From Deltaproteobacteria bacterium (GTDB lineage: Bacteria > Desulfobacterota > Desulfuromonadia > Desulfuromonadales > JAAYDE01), in the NCBI GenBank assembly GCA_012729375.1, contig JAAYDE010000088.1:1-33995 (forward strand): a stretch of DNA of 33,995 nt, given 5' to 3'. This document shows positions 15,783 through 23,640 of this stretch, in pieces; position 1 is the stretch's first letter, and every line of letters begins with the position of its first letter. Position numbers and translations under genes: made by a program. The notes under the pieces are model-generated. The model was given only the letters and a program-made list of their open reading frames with translations. It was not told the origin of the DNA and searched no databases.

Positions 15783-16283
15783 TTGAAAAAAATCTTCCAT
15801 TATGTTGACGCCGTGCTCAATTTCATCGAGGAGTGGACTCTCTTCCTCTCCGTCGTTCTGGCGCTGGTGGTGGCGATGGCCAATATCATCCTGCGCAAAA
15901 CCTCTCCCATCAGCCTCTACTGGTCCGACGAGGTGGTGCGCAAGGTCATCTTTCTCACCACTTTCATCGGCTGCAGCGCCGCCATCCGCCGCCGTTCCCT
16001 GATCCGCATCGACGCTCTCCCCCAGCTTATCCCCGCCGTCCGCAAGCCCTTGACCTATCTCCACCATCTCGGTGTACTGATTTTCGGGGGATTCATCGTC
16101 AAGCTGGGCTGGCAACTGATGATGCAGGTGCAGAGGGACCCCTTCGCCCGCACCGCCACCCTGCAGATCCCCGAATGGTACTTTTACGCCGTCCTCCCAG
16201 TGGTTGGGGGAATGATGATTCTGCGCACCCTGCTGGTCATGGTTCAGGACTGGCGGCCGACAAAACCGAAGACAAAGACCTGA
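15783..16283 (+). CDS. dctQ: TRAP transporter small permease (DctQ family)
   Basis: A 166-residue inner-membrane subunit with four hydrophobic segments (about 15-37, 54-72, 92-112 and 134-155) and the family's YWSDEVVR motif (about 45-52). DctQ pairs with the large permease to form the TRAP transport unit. The start is a TTG at 15783, chosen because GGGAGGGGG ends about six bases before it and the encoded KKIFHYVD start fits the family; the frame stays open upstream to 15726 without a comparable signal. The following gene begins 62 bases downstream. Confidence 0.85.
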   Translation: MKKIFHYVDAVLNFIEEWTLFLSVVLALVVAMANIILRKTSPISLYWSDEVVRKVIFLTTFIGCSAAIRRRSLIRIDALPQLIPAVRKPLTYLHHLGVLIFGGFIVKLGWQLMMQVQRDPFARTATLQIPEWYFYAVLPVVGGMMILRTLLVMVQDWRPTKPKTKT

Positions 16284-16345
16284 AAGGCGATGCCGGGCGG
16301 ACGCGGGGAGGTTTGCGGATTTAAACGAGGACAAGAAGGCCGATT

Positions 16346-17635
16346 GTGGAAAGTTCCTATCTGATCATCATGGCGGTCCTATTCGGGACCCTGGCGGCCA
16401 CCGTGCCGGTATTTATGGCCCTGTTTTTCACCGGTCTGGTCGGGTTGACGGTGGTGGCGGGTATCGACCCGATGATCGTCATCGAGGTTCTCTACCGCAG
16501 CATGGACAAATTCGCGCTGATCGTCGTGCTTTTCTTCGTCCTCTGCGGCAACATCATGACCACCGGCAGCATCGTCGGCAAACTCGTCAAAACCGCCAAT
16601 GCGGTGACCGGTTTTCTTCCCGGCGGGCTGGCCATCGCCGGGGTCATCGCTTGCGGTCTGTTCGGCGCCATCTCCGGCTCGACGGTGGCCACCGTGGTCG
16701 CCATCGGCGGGTTCATGATTCCGGCACTCATCGACCATCATTATGAGGAAGGATTCAGTGTCGGCATCATGACATCGGCCCCGATCCTCGGCGTGGTCAT
16801 CCCGCCGTCGATCTCCATGATCCTTTACGCCATGGTCACCAACGACTCCCTGGAGGCGTTGTTCCTGACCGGCTTCATTCCCGGTCTGCTGATCATTCTC
16901 GGCATGTCGGTCTACGCGTTTTTCTACTCGCGGCGGCACCATTTCGAAACCCTGGAGCGCCTTCCCTTTCGGGAGGTCATCACGGTGGTGCGTGAAGGGA
17001 TCTGGGCGCTGGCGCTGCCGCTGATCATTTTCGGCGGCATCTATTCCGGCCTTTTCACCGCCAACGAGGCGGCGGTGGTGGCCTGTTTCTATGCCTTTTT
17101 CGTCGAGGTCTTCATCCACAAGGACATGAAGCTGAGGGACATCAAAAAGGTGGTCATCTCTTCGGCGGTCACCTCCGCCACCCTGCTCATCATTGTCGCC
17201 GGCGCCTCGGTCTTCGGCGAGTATCTGACCTTTGAACAGATCCCTGGCAAGATTGCCGCGGCGGTGGTGGAGAACGTCAGCTCCCCGTGGATGTTTCTTT
17301 TGGCGGTGAACATCCTCCTGCTGATTATCGGGATGTTTATGGACATCATCTCGGCGACCCTGATTCTGACGCCGATTTTTCTGCCGCTGCTGGCCAAGTT
17401 CGGTATCGACACCCTGCATTTCGGCCTGTTGATGACGATCAATCTCGGCATCGGCTACTGCACACCGCCGCTTGGGGTCAGCCTCTACATCTCCAGCACC
17501 GTCGTCGACCGCGACCTGCTTTTCGTGTCCCGGGCGGTACTCCCCTTTCTGGCGATTCAGACCGCTATTCTCATCCTGCTCACTTACTGGCCCGATCTGG
17601 TGCTTTTTTTGCCGCGTCTTGTCTACGGCCCTTAG
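16346..17635 (+). CDS. dctM: TRAP transporter large permease (DctM family)
   Basis: A 429-residue polytopic membrane protein with about twelve hydrophobic segments and normal length for DctM, the ion-coupled transport subunit. Family hallmarks include the GAISGSTVATVVAIG segment (about 111-125), the VIPPSI motif (about 151-156) and, near the C-terminus, NLGIGYCTPPLG (about 366-377). Translation starts at GTG 16346 with a modest purine-rich site (AAGAAGG) upstream. It completes a full DctPQM set. The substrate cannot be read from the sequence; dicarboxylates, keto acids and other organic acids are all known for the family. Confidence 0.88.
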   Translation: MESSYLIIMAVLFGTLAATVPVFMALFFTGLVGLTVVAGIDPMIVIEVLYRSMDKFALIVVLFFVLCGNIMTTGSIVGKLVKTANAVTGFLPGGLAIAGVIACGLFGAISGSTVATVVAIGGFMIPALIDHHYEEGFSVGIMTSAPILGVVIPPSISMILYAMVTNDSLEALFLTGFIPGLLIILGMSVYAFFYSRRHHFETLERLPFREVITVVREGIWALALPLIIFGGIYSGLFTANEAAVVACFYAFFVEVFIHKDMKLRDIKKVVISSAVTSATLLIIVAGASVFGEYLTFEQIPGKIAAAVVENVSSPWMFLLAVNILLLIIGMFMDIISATLILTPIFLPLLAKFGIDTLHFGLLMTINLGIGYCTPPLGVSLYISSTVVDRDLLFVSRAVLPFLAIQTAILILLTYWPDLVLFLPRLVYGP

Positions 17636-17656
17636 CCTGGCGTTAGGAGGTAACCC

Positions 17657-18094
17657 ATGGTGCTGTTGCGCAATGGCAAGATTCTTGTTCCGGTGGATGG
17701 TTCCACCACTTCGGCCCGCACCATCGAGATGATCATTGAGAACCACGAGCATTTTCAGTCCCTGCTGACGGTGCTCCACGTCATCGACGTGGACCGGTTG
17801 GCTTATCGGATGATTCCTGATTTCCAGGTTGAGATGGTGGAGCGGCATGCCAGGAACCTGGGGCAGGCTCTGGTTGAAAAACAGGCCGGTCTTTTCCGGG
17901 AGGCCGGGTTGAGCGTGGCGACGCGCCTGGAAGCGGGTCCGCCCCGGGAGGTGATCTGCCGTATCGCCAATGAGGAAGGGTTTCACCTGGTGATCCTCAG
18001 CCGACGCGGTAGCGGCGTGATCCGGGACGTCCTTTTCGGCTCCGTTTCCAACTACGTCCTGCACCACGTCGCCTGCCCGGTACTGCTGTTCTAG
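17657..18094 (+). CDS. Universal stress protein (UspA family) linked to the TRAP operon
   Basis: A 145-residue single-domain UspA protein. It opens with the KILVPVDGS strand (about 8-16) and has the nucleotide-binding loop SRRGSGVIRDVLFGSVSN (about 115-132), ending in the HVACPVLL strand. This is close to the G-x2-G-x9-G-S/T pattern of ATP-binding Usps but has a shortened glycine spacing. It lies 21 bases after dctM with a good AGGAGG site, so it belongs to the TRAP operon. In Halomonas the Usp TeaD is encoded with the TRAP transporter TeaABC and restrains its activity; a similar role here is inference. Confidence 0.85.
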   Translation: MVLLRNGKILVPVDGSTTSARTIEMIIENHEHFQSLLTVLHVIDVDRLAYRMIPDFQVEMVERHARNLGQALVEKQAGLFREAGLSVATRLEAGPPREVICRIANEEGFHLVILSRRGSGVIRDVLFGSVSNYVLHHVACPVLLF

Positions 18095-18133
18095 TCTGGT
18101 TTTTGTCCGCTAACGCGTCTCGATCATTTTCCT

Positions 18134-18161
18134 CCGGCGAAAAAAATCTGCGCCGGAAAAA
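18134..18161. terminator. Hairpin between the convergent usp and acetate kinase genes
   Basis: CCGGCG (18134-18139) pairs with CGCCGG (18151-18156) around an 11-base A-rich loop. It is flanked by TTTT on the left and AAAAA on the right, which gives partial A-T extension of the stem. It sits 40 bases after usp and about 50 bases beyond the end of the kinase gene, so it may serve both. Confidence 0.4.
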
Positions 18162-18212
18162 GGGTTGGCAGCGCCACGCTTCATCCCTTGGAGGGTTTTC
18201 CGGCCGTGTTTT

Positions 18213-19385
18213 TCACTCCCCCGGAAACAGCAGACGCCGGGTGTGGCGGGCGATGACCATATCCTCGTTGGTGGGGATGACCCGCACCGTGCATGCGGAA
18301 GTTTCCGGCGAGATGATGCCGTCATGTTGGGCGTTCTTTTCTCTATCAACGTGAATGCCGAGATAGCCGAGGCCTTCGCAGATCATGGCGCGCACGGGGG
18401 CGGCGCGCTCACCGATGCCGCCGGTGAAAACCAGACCGTCGAGGCCGCCGAGCACCGCCGACAACGCGCCGATGGCCTTGCGGGCGTGATAGCAGTACAT
18501 GTCGATGGCCTGGGCCGCGTGGGGTTCGCTGGCGCTTTTTTCCAGCAAAGTTTTCATGTCGGAGCTGATTCCCGAAACGCCGAGCAGGCCGCTGCGGTGG
18601 TTGAGCAGCTTGTTGAACTGGTTGGCGTCGTACCCTTTTTCCTCCATCAGATAGATCAGAATCCCCGGGTCGAGATCGCCGCTGCGGGTTCCCATCATCA
18701 GGCCGCCGGTGGGAGTGAAGCCCATGGTGGTGTCGACCGAATTGCCATCGCGGAGCGCCGCCATGCTGGCGCCGTTGCCGAGATGGGCGACGATGAAGCG
18801 GCCGCGGACGTCATTGCCGAGGGCGGCGACGATATATTCATAGGAGAGGCCGTGGAAACCGTAGCGGAATACCCCTTCGTGCCACAGGGTGCGGGTCATG
18901 GGGAGGCGCCGGGCGATTTCCGGGATGTCGCGGTGAAAGGCGGTGTCGAAACAGGCCACCTGCCCCAACTCCGGGTATTGGCCGGAAACGGCGTCGATGC
19001 CGAGGATCTCTGCCGGCATATGCAACGGGGCGAAGGGGATGAAACGGCGCAGGGCGAAAACCAGTTCCGGGGTGACCACCTCGTGGACGGTGTGTTCGGG
19101 GCCGCCGTGAACGACGCGGTGGCCGACGCCGTCGGGAGAGGGGAGGTTGTTTTCCTCCATGATGTCATGGAGAAGGGCCTTTACCGCTGCCCCGTGGGTG
19201 GAAAATTCCTGAATGCGGTCGGTGACGCGGCGGCCGCTGCCGTCCTGTATCCACAACCAGCTGCCGGCCAGGCCGATTCGTTCGATGGCCCCTTTGACCA
19301 CCAGTTCTTCCCCCGTGCCGAGACGGTAAAGGGCGAATTTGATAGAGGACGAGCCGCTGTTGAGGCAGAGGATGTGTTTTTCCAT
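18213..19385 (-). CDS. ackA: Acetate kinase
   Basis: A 390-residue acetokinase, making ATP and acetate from acetyl phosphate and ADP, or the reverse. Family motifs are all present: NSGSSSIKF near the N-terminus, HRVVHGG (about 88-94), DTAFH (about 146-150), FHGLSY (about 176-181), TPTGGLMMGTRSGDLDPG (about 221-238) and NEDMVIARH near the C-terminus. Propionate kinase has the same motifs and cannot be excluded. No phosphotransacetylase gene is adjacent, although pta usually sits beside ackA. The gene converges with the TRAP-usp operon and diverges from ispG. Confidence 0.88.
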   Translation of the reverse strand: MEKHILCLNSGSSSIKFALYRLGTGEELVVKGAIERIGLAGSWLWIQDGSGRRVTDRIQEFSTHGAAVKALLHDIMEENNLPSPDGVGHRVVHGGPEHTVHEVVTPELVFALRRFIPFAPLHMPAEILGIDAVSGQYPELGQVACFDTAFHRDIPEIARRLPMTRTLWHEGVFRYGFHGLSYEYIVAALGNDVRGRFIVAHLGNGASMAALRDGNSVDTTMGFTPTGGLMMGTRSGDLDPGILIYLMEEKGYDANQFNKLLNHRSGLLGVSGISSDMKTLLEKSASEPHAAQAIDMYCYHARKAIGALSAVLGGLDGLVFTGGIGERAAPVRAMICEGLGYLGIHVDREKNAQHDGIISPETSACTVRVIPTNEDMVIARHTRRLLFPGE

Positions 19386-19496
19386 GGATATCGACCCTTT
19401 CTTTTTCGGCGGTTGCCATGCGGGTTTTCGTGAAAAGCATAGCGGATGGGCCGGTTTTGTCGAGTTCTGGGAGCCTGGCCCTGTTTTCGGCGGCGC

Positions 19497-19526
19497 TTGA
19501 CGGCTGTGTCGACAACTTCCTATAGT
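19497..19526 (+). promoter_or_regulatory. Promoter of ispG
   Basis: TTGACG (19497-19502) and TATAGT (19521-19526), each one base from consensus, lie 18 bases apart. The transcript would begin near 19533 and give a leader of about 35 bases before the GTG start of ispG. Confidence 0.5.
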
Positions 19527-19567
19527 GGAGCCGAATCGTCAAGTTGAGGATGCGGAGGAGGCGGCCC

Positions 19568-20629
19568 GTGGACAAACGCAGCACCCGGCGGATTATGGTC
19601 GGTTCCGTCCCCGTGGGGGGCGGAGCGCCGGTTTCCGTGCAGTCGATGTGTAATACCGATACCCGCGATGTCGCGGCGACCGCGGCACAGATCGAGGCGC
19701 TGGTGGCCGCCGGCTGCGAGATCGTGCGCTGCGCCGTGCCCGATTTTGAGGCGGCGGCGGCTTTGCAGGGAATCTGCTCGGCCAGCCCGATTCCGGTCAT
19801 CGCCGATATCCATTTCGATTACCGCCTGGCGGTGGCGGCGGCGCAGAACGGTGTCGCCGGGCTGCGCATCAATCCGGGCAACATCGGCGCAAAATGGAAG
19901 GTGGCCGAGGTGGTCCGGGTCTGCGTGGAACGTAACCTGCCGATTCGCATCGGCGTCAATGCCGGTTCTCTGGAGAAGGAACTGCTGGCCCGCCACGGCC
20001 ACGCGACCTCTGAGGCGATTGTGGAGAGCGCCCTGGGACATTTGCGCCTGCTCGAGGATCTCCACTTCGATGCCGTCAAAATCAGCGTCAAGGCCTCCGA
20101 TATCCGCCGTACCGTCGCCGCTTACCGGCTTCTGGCGGCACAGACCGACTGCCCCCTGCATCTCGGCATTACCGAGGCGGGGACGGTCTGGGCGGGAACC
20201 ATCAAGAGCGCCATCGGCATCGGCATACTGCTGGCCGAGGGCCTCGGCGACACCCTTCGGGTTTCCTTGACCGGTGATCCGGTGAAGGAAGTCTGCGCCG
20301 GGTGGGAGATCCTGCGGGTTCTCAATCTGCGCCAACGGGGGCCGACCTTTATCAGTTGTCCGACCTGCGGGCGGTGTCAAATTAACCTTATCGCCGTTGC
20401 CGAGGAGGTGGAAGGGGCGCTGCGGGGGCTGAACGCCCCGCTCACCATTGCCGTGATGGGCTGTTCCGTGAACGGTCCCGGCGAGGCCCGGGAAGCCGAT
20501 GTGGGGATCGCCGGCGGCAAGGGGGAAGGACTGCTGTTCCGCCGCGGCGAAGTCCTCCGCAAGGTGCCGGAGGAGCGTCTGGCCGAGGCGCTGGTGGAGG
20601 AGGCGCGCCGGCTGGCCGGGGAAAAATGA
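19568..20629 (+). CDS. ispG: 4-hydroxy-3-methylbut-2-enyl diphosphate synthase (IspG/GcpE)
   Basis: A 353-residue iron-sulfur enzyme of the non-mevalonate isoprenoid pathway; it reduces methylerythritol cyclodiphosphate to HMBPP. The [4Fe-4S] ligands are C264, C267 and C299 plus E306, in a CPTCGRC motif and an MGCSVNGPGE motif. The start is GTG at 19568 because GGAGGAG ends seven bases before it; an ATG at 19550 and a TTG at 19544 lie closer to the predicted transcript start and lack such a site. From memory, ispG and proS are close neighbours in related genomes; here they are about 6.6 kb apart. Confidence 0.93.
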   Translation: MDKRSTRRIMVGSVPVGGGAPVSVQSMCNTDTRDVAATAAQIEALVAAGCEIVRCAVPDFEAAAALQGICSASPIPVIADIHFDYRLAVAAAQNGVAGLRINPGNIGAKWKVAEVVRVCVERNLPIRIGVNAGSLEKELLARHGHATSEAIVESALGHLRLLEDLHFDAVKISVKASDIRRTVAAYRLLAAQTDCPLHLGITEAGTVWAGTIKSAIGIGILLAEGLGDTLRVSLTGDPVKEVCAGWEILRVLNLRQRGPTFISCPTCGRCQINLIAVAEEVEGALRGLNAPLTIAVMGCSVNGPGEAREADVGIAGGKGEGLLFRRGEVLRKVPEERLAEALVEEARRLAGEK

Positions 20630-20698
20630 CGGCCGTGCCTTCAGAAAGTGCGGTGCCGAGGGGAAATCCGCCCTCTCCGGCGATCTTGGCATGGCCTC

Positions 20699-21682
20699 TC
20701 AGGACAGCAGAAACGATGCCATGGAAAAATAGAAGAGCAGGGTCAGGATGTCGGCGCTGGCCAGGGTCACCGGTCCCGCGGCGATTTTCACGTCGAGTTT
20801 CAGCGCATGCAACAGGGTCGGAATGCTCAGGCCAAGGAGGCAGGCCGCCAGCAGGATCAGCAGGATGCTCAGACAAATGACCAGCGCCACCAGCCCCTCG
20901 CCCCGCCACAGCCAGGCGATCAGCCCCACCAAGGTTCCGCAGGCGGTGCCCAGCAAAAGGGCGGTGGCCGCCTCCTTGCGCAGGGATTTCACGTACCAGC
21001 GCAGGGTCGGCTCCTTGGAGCGCAGCGCCTGAATGGTGACGGTCATGGATTGCATGCTGACGCTCTCCCCCAATCCCAGGATGAGAGTCAGGAAAAAGGT
21101 CAGCACCAGGCTTTTGGCCAGGGTCATTTCAAAAGAACTGGCCAGCAGTGCGCAGAAGGTGCCGCTGCTTATGGTGGCCAGCAGCCAGGGGAAGCGGAAG
21201 CGGAAGACCCGCCACGGAGAGGCATCCTTGATTTGAGAGATGCGGAAACCGATGGATTCGAAAACCTCATCCATGCGTTCACGCTTTTCCATGTCCAGAA
21301 CCTGGTCGGTAAACACGCCGACATCGAGAACGCCGACGATCCGCCGTTCCTCATCCACTACGGGGAAAGCAAGGAATTTGTAGAGGGCGAACATTTCACA
21401 GGCGTCCATCAGGGTCGCCGTATGAGGAATGGTGACCATGCGGCTGATCATGATCTCGGCAAGCTGTTTTTCCAAAGGAGATGTCAGCAGACGGCGGGTC
21501 GGCACAACACCGATCAGGCGGCCCTCATTGTCCACAACGTAGAAATAGACGATTTTTTCGCCGACCCCATGCTCGCGGATGAAATCGAGGGCTTCCTGAA
21601 CCGACCAGGTTGCGGGGAGTTTGGGAAAATCCTGGCGGGCAAACTCCAGGGCCGGTTTTTTCAGGGAAACGGTATAATTCAT
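20699..21682 (-). CDS. MgtE-like divalent-cation channel with CBS domains, no N domain
   Basis: A 327-residue protein with two CBS domains (about residues 22-75 and 80-130) followed by a membrane domain with five hydrophobic segments (from about 168 to the end). This is the order of MgtE magnesium channels, but the N-terminal superhelical domain of about 130 residues found in typical MgtE (around 450 residues) is missing. The last segment keeps an acidic residue in a SADILTLLFYF context, where MgtE has its selectivity Asp. It probably carries Mg2+ or another divalent ion; lack of the N domain suggests altered gating. It follows secF by 51 bases on the same strand and ends near ispG in a convergent gap with only weak stems. 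Confidence 0.75.
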   Translation of the reverse strand: MNYTVSLKKPALEFARQDFPKLPATWSVQEALDFIREHGVGEKIVYFYVVDNEGRLIGVVPTRRLLTSPLEKQLAEIMISRMVTIPHTATLMDACEMFALYKFLAFPVVDEERRIVGVLDVGVFTDQVLDMEKRERMDEVFESIGFRISQIKDASPWRVFRFRFPWLLATISSGTFCALLASSFEMTLAKSLVLTFFLTLILGLGESVSMQSMTVTIQALRSKEPTLRWYVKSLRKEAATALLLGTACGTLVGLIAWLWRGEGLVALVICLSILLILLAACLLGLSIPTLLHALKLDVKIAAGPVTLASADILTLLFYFSMASFLLS

Positions 21683-21733
21683 GGGCGCTTCAATCCTCTG
21701 TTCTAGTTATCCGAACTCATCTGGCAAATGAAA

Positions 21734-22657
21734 TCAGGCCGGGGGCTTTTCTTTTATCGGTGCAGGACGCCATTTTTCCCAGAACAACACCAGAGCCCCG
21801 GCCACGAAAATCGACGAATAGGTCCCGGCGATAATCCCGACCATCAGGGCGAAAGCAAAATTGTTGATGATGACTCCGCCCAGGAAAAAAAGGGCGCCGA
21901 CCACCAGAAGTGTGGTACCCGAGGTCAGAAGGGTTCGGGAAAGGGTTTCGTTGATGCTTCGGTTCACCACCGAAGAAAAATTTTCGTTTGGACAGATGGC
22001 CCGGTTTTCCCGAATACGGTCATAGATGACAATGGTGTCGTTGAGAGAATAACCGATGATGGTGAGGAACGCGGCAATGCTGGTGAGGTCTATTTCTCTA
22101 CCTAAAATCGAGAAAAATCCCAAGGTGACCAGAACGTCATGGGTGAGAGCGACAACCGCTCCGACGGCAAAGCGGAATTCAAACCGCCAGGATATATAGA
22201 TCAGCATGCCGATAATGGCATACAGGAGCGCCATGGCGCCTTTTCTCTGTAAATCCTTGCCGACCTGAGGCCCCACCATCTCCGCACGGCGGATATCCAG
22301 TTTACCGTCTCCGAACTTTCTTTCCAAGGTTTCTTTCACCCGCTGTGAAAATTGTTGGAGATGGCCCGTTGTCTCACGGGCGCGGATGAGAAACTCGTCC
22401 GCTTCCGTGCCGAACTGCTGGACACTAAAGGAGCCCAGTCCTATATTCCGGAGGGCATCGCGGATATCCGCGGTGGCCACGGGAGTGGAAAACCTTACCT
22501 GGATCAACGTCCCTCCCGCAAAGTCGATTCCGTATTCCGGTCCACCCTTGACGATCAAAGATACGATTCCCGCAACAACCACTACCAGGGAAAGGATTAC
22601 CGCGGCCCGGGTCCAGCCGATAAAATCAATGTTGGTGTCTGATTTGACGATTTCCAT
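21734..22657 (-). CDS. secF: Protein translocase subunit SecF, without an adjacent secD
   Basis: A 307-residue SecF of normal length with the usual layout: first membrane segment (about 18-38), the YGIDFAGGT motif (about 43-51), a periplasmic P1 domain, then five membrane segments including GYSLNDTIVIYDRIRENR, the family's most conserved stretch. SecDF uses the proton gradient to help release exported proteins. The ATG at 22657 is chosen because homology starts there; only a weak GAAG precedes it. SecF normally lies directly behind secD, but no secD frame exists upstream; the nearest gene is a small exported protein. Either secD lies elsewhere or this is a second copy. Confidence 0.88.
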   Translation of the reverse strand: MEIVKSDTNIDFIGWTRAAVILSLVVVVAGIVSLIVKGGPEYGIDFAGGTLIQVRFSTPVATADIRDALRNIGLGSFSVQQFGTEADEFLIRARETTGHLQQFSQRVKETLERKFGDGKLDIRRAEMVGPQVGKDLQRKGAMALLYAIIGMLIYISWRFEFRFAVGAVVALTHDVLVTLGFFSILGREIDLTSIAAFLTIIGYSLNDTIVIYDRIRENRAICPNENFSSVVNRSINETLSRTLLTSGTTLLVVGALFFLGGVIINNFAFALMVGIIAGTYSSIFVAGALVLFWEKWRPAPIKEKPPA

Positions 22658-22729
22658 TGTGTCTTCATGCTTTCTTAAAGATGCCGGTAGCCTTAACAAA
22701 CGAGATTTGCAGAAACGATTCTCCGCAAG

Positions 22730-22860
22730 AGCCTGGTGCCGGGGACGAAAACCCCTCGAAGGGCAAAGCCGCGCTGCCCCAAAAGAGCCTCTGGCTAGAT
22801 CCTGTGGGAAATCGGCAGCCTTCCCATGCCTTGGGGATCGGGAAGGGACGGCTGTCATCG
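22730..22860 (-). other. Structured leader-like segment upstream of secF
   Basis: The 272-base gap between secF and the next gene contains three stems in a row: GGGG 22741-22744 with CCCC 22752-22755; GGGCA 22761-22765 with TGCCC 22775-22779; and TTCCC 22821-22825 with GGGAA 22840-22844, extended by CAGCC 22816-22820 with GGCTG 22850-22854. On the minus strand these would lie in the mRNA leader of secF. It matches no riboswitch class I know. Confidence 0.3.
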
Positions 22861-22929
22861 ACGGAAACGGCTATCCGCCCCCATGGTGTTTTTGCCGGTT
22901 GTTTCTGAAAAAGTTTTTAACTCAATGGA

Positions 22930-23283
22930 TTAAAAGGTGCAGAGGGAAGGTGGCGGACGGGGTAATAAGGGTGCTGGTTTGGCCAGAGAAGAGCGGGGCG
23001 GGAGAAACGACTGCACGAATGAGGTCTGGGAAAAGAGATTCGCAATCGGCAAAAGTTCTTTTGATGGGACTGCCGGGTCCAAAGAAAAAGAAGAGTCTTT
23101 GAACTGGACATTCTTAAAGGTTCCAGCGGCAACTTTGGTGGCGATTTCGGGGCAGGAAAGGGATCTTCCGGCCGGTAAAAACTCTTTGCTTAAGGTATCG
23201 GCTTGCTGCCATGTGCCGACGAGTACCAGCAAAAGCCAAAGCCAAGACTTGGCGGATAGCCGATGATGTGCACGATTGACCAT
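22930..23283 (-). CDS. Small exported protein with a proline-rich tail, unknown function
   Basis: A 117-residue frame starting at ATG 23283. A hydrophobic core SWLWLLLVLVGTW (about 13-25) after an Arg/His-rich start looks like a signal peptide or anchor. The mature part has serine-rich stretches, one CP pair in the middle and a proline-rich C-terminus (PAPLLPRPPPS). Codon use looks like a gene, but no good ribosome-binding site is visible, and a GTG at 23355 would extend it. I know no family. It is the first gene upstream of secF on this strand and diverges from another small exported protein with similar traits. It could be a periplasmic or outer-membrane-associated peptide. Confidence 0.5.
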   Translation of the reverse strand: MVNRAHHRLSAKSWLWLLLVLVGTWQQADTLSKEFLPAGRSLSCPEIATKVAAGTFKNVQFKDSSFSLDPAVPSKELLPIANLFSQTSFVQSFLPPRSSLAKPAPLLPRPPPSLCTF

Positions 23284-23326
23284 GTTTTTTCTAAAGATTT
23301 TTATTGGAGGGTCTTTATTCAGCTTT

Positions 23327-23341
23327 TTATCGGCCCGATAA
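23327..23341. promoter_or_regulatory. Palindrome, possible operator
   Basis: TTATCGG and CCGATAA form a perfect seven-base inverted repeat around one central base. It lies 43 bases upstream of the leftward small-protein gene, at a distance suited to a repressor site. The cognate protein is unknown; the nearby MarR regulator is one candidate. Confidence 0.35.
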
Positions 23342-23439
23342 TAACACAAGGCCACGCTGATGGGTGTCTGTTTTATCCTGCCGCGAAAAGATTATTTTTC
23401 AATAGTGTCTTCAAGTTCGGCAAAGATAGATATGGGCGG

Positions 23440-23459
23440 GAGCGAATCCGCTCATTTTT
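23440..23459 (+). terminator. Small T-tailed hairpin
   Basis: GAGCG (23440-23444) pairs with CGCTC (23449-23453) with a four-base loop, followed by A and five T. No gene on this strand ends just upstream, so it would terminate either read-through or a small RNA. The short stem makes it tentative. Confidence 0.3.
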
Positions 23460-23519
23460 CCTTTTGATTTTATGAATTTCCTGGTGGTTTACTCCTGAAA
23501 AGATATCGTCCGAAACAAA

Positions 23520-23549
23520 TTGGACTTTTATTTTTCTTTTTAATATAAT
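23520..23549 (+). promoter_or_regulatory. Promoter of the rightward small exported protein
   Basis: TTGGAC (23520-23525) and a perfect TATAAT (23544-23549) lie 18 bases apart in very A+T-rich DNA. Transcription would begin near 23556, about 85 bases before the ATG at 23641. Confidence 0.55.
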
Positions 23550-23640
23550 GGTAAAAACCGAAAAACCTGGTGTTGATCCCCGTTGACAGTCGGGTTCCGA
23601 AATGGGTCAGGAGAAAGTCGATGCAGGAGGTCGACAAAAA

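Larger units (their letters stand above)
23284..23640. other. Divergent intergenic region
   Basis: This stretch of 357 bases separates two divergent small-protein genes. It is more A+T-rich than its surroundings. It holds a 15-base palindrome, a small T-tailed hairpin and a strong rightward promoter, listed separately. No gene is evident in it. Confidence 0.5.

Noticed and set aside
16379..18067. Long open frame on the minus strand opposite dctM and usp
   Set aside because: It is antisense to strongly recognisable dctM and usp; its composition (His-, Asp- and Gln-rich) is typical of a shadow frame in high-GC DNA.
22741..22820. Plus-strand segment resembling part of a cyclic-di-GMP (GEMM) riboswitch (AAAACC, hairpin, GCAAAGCC)
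   Set aside because: The conserved first strand and the closing half are missing, and no plus-strand gene follows at a suitable distance.
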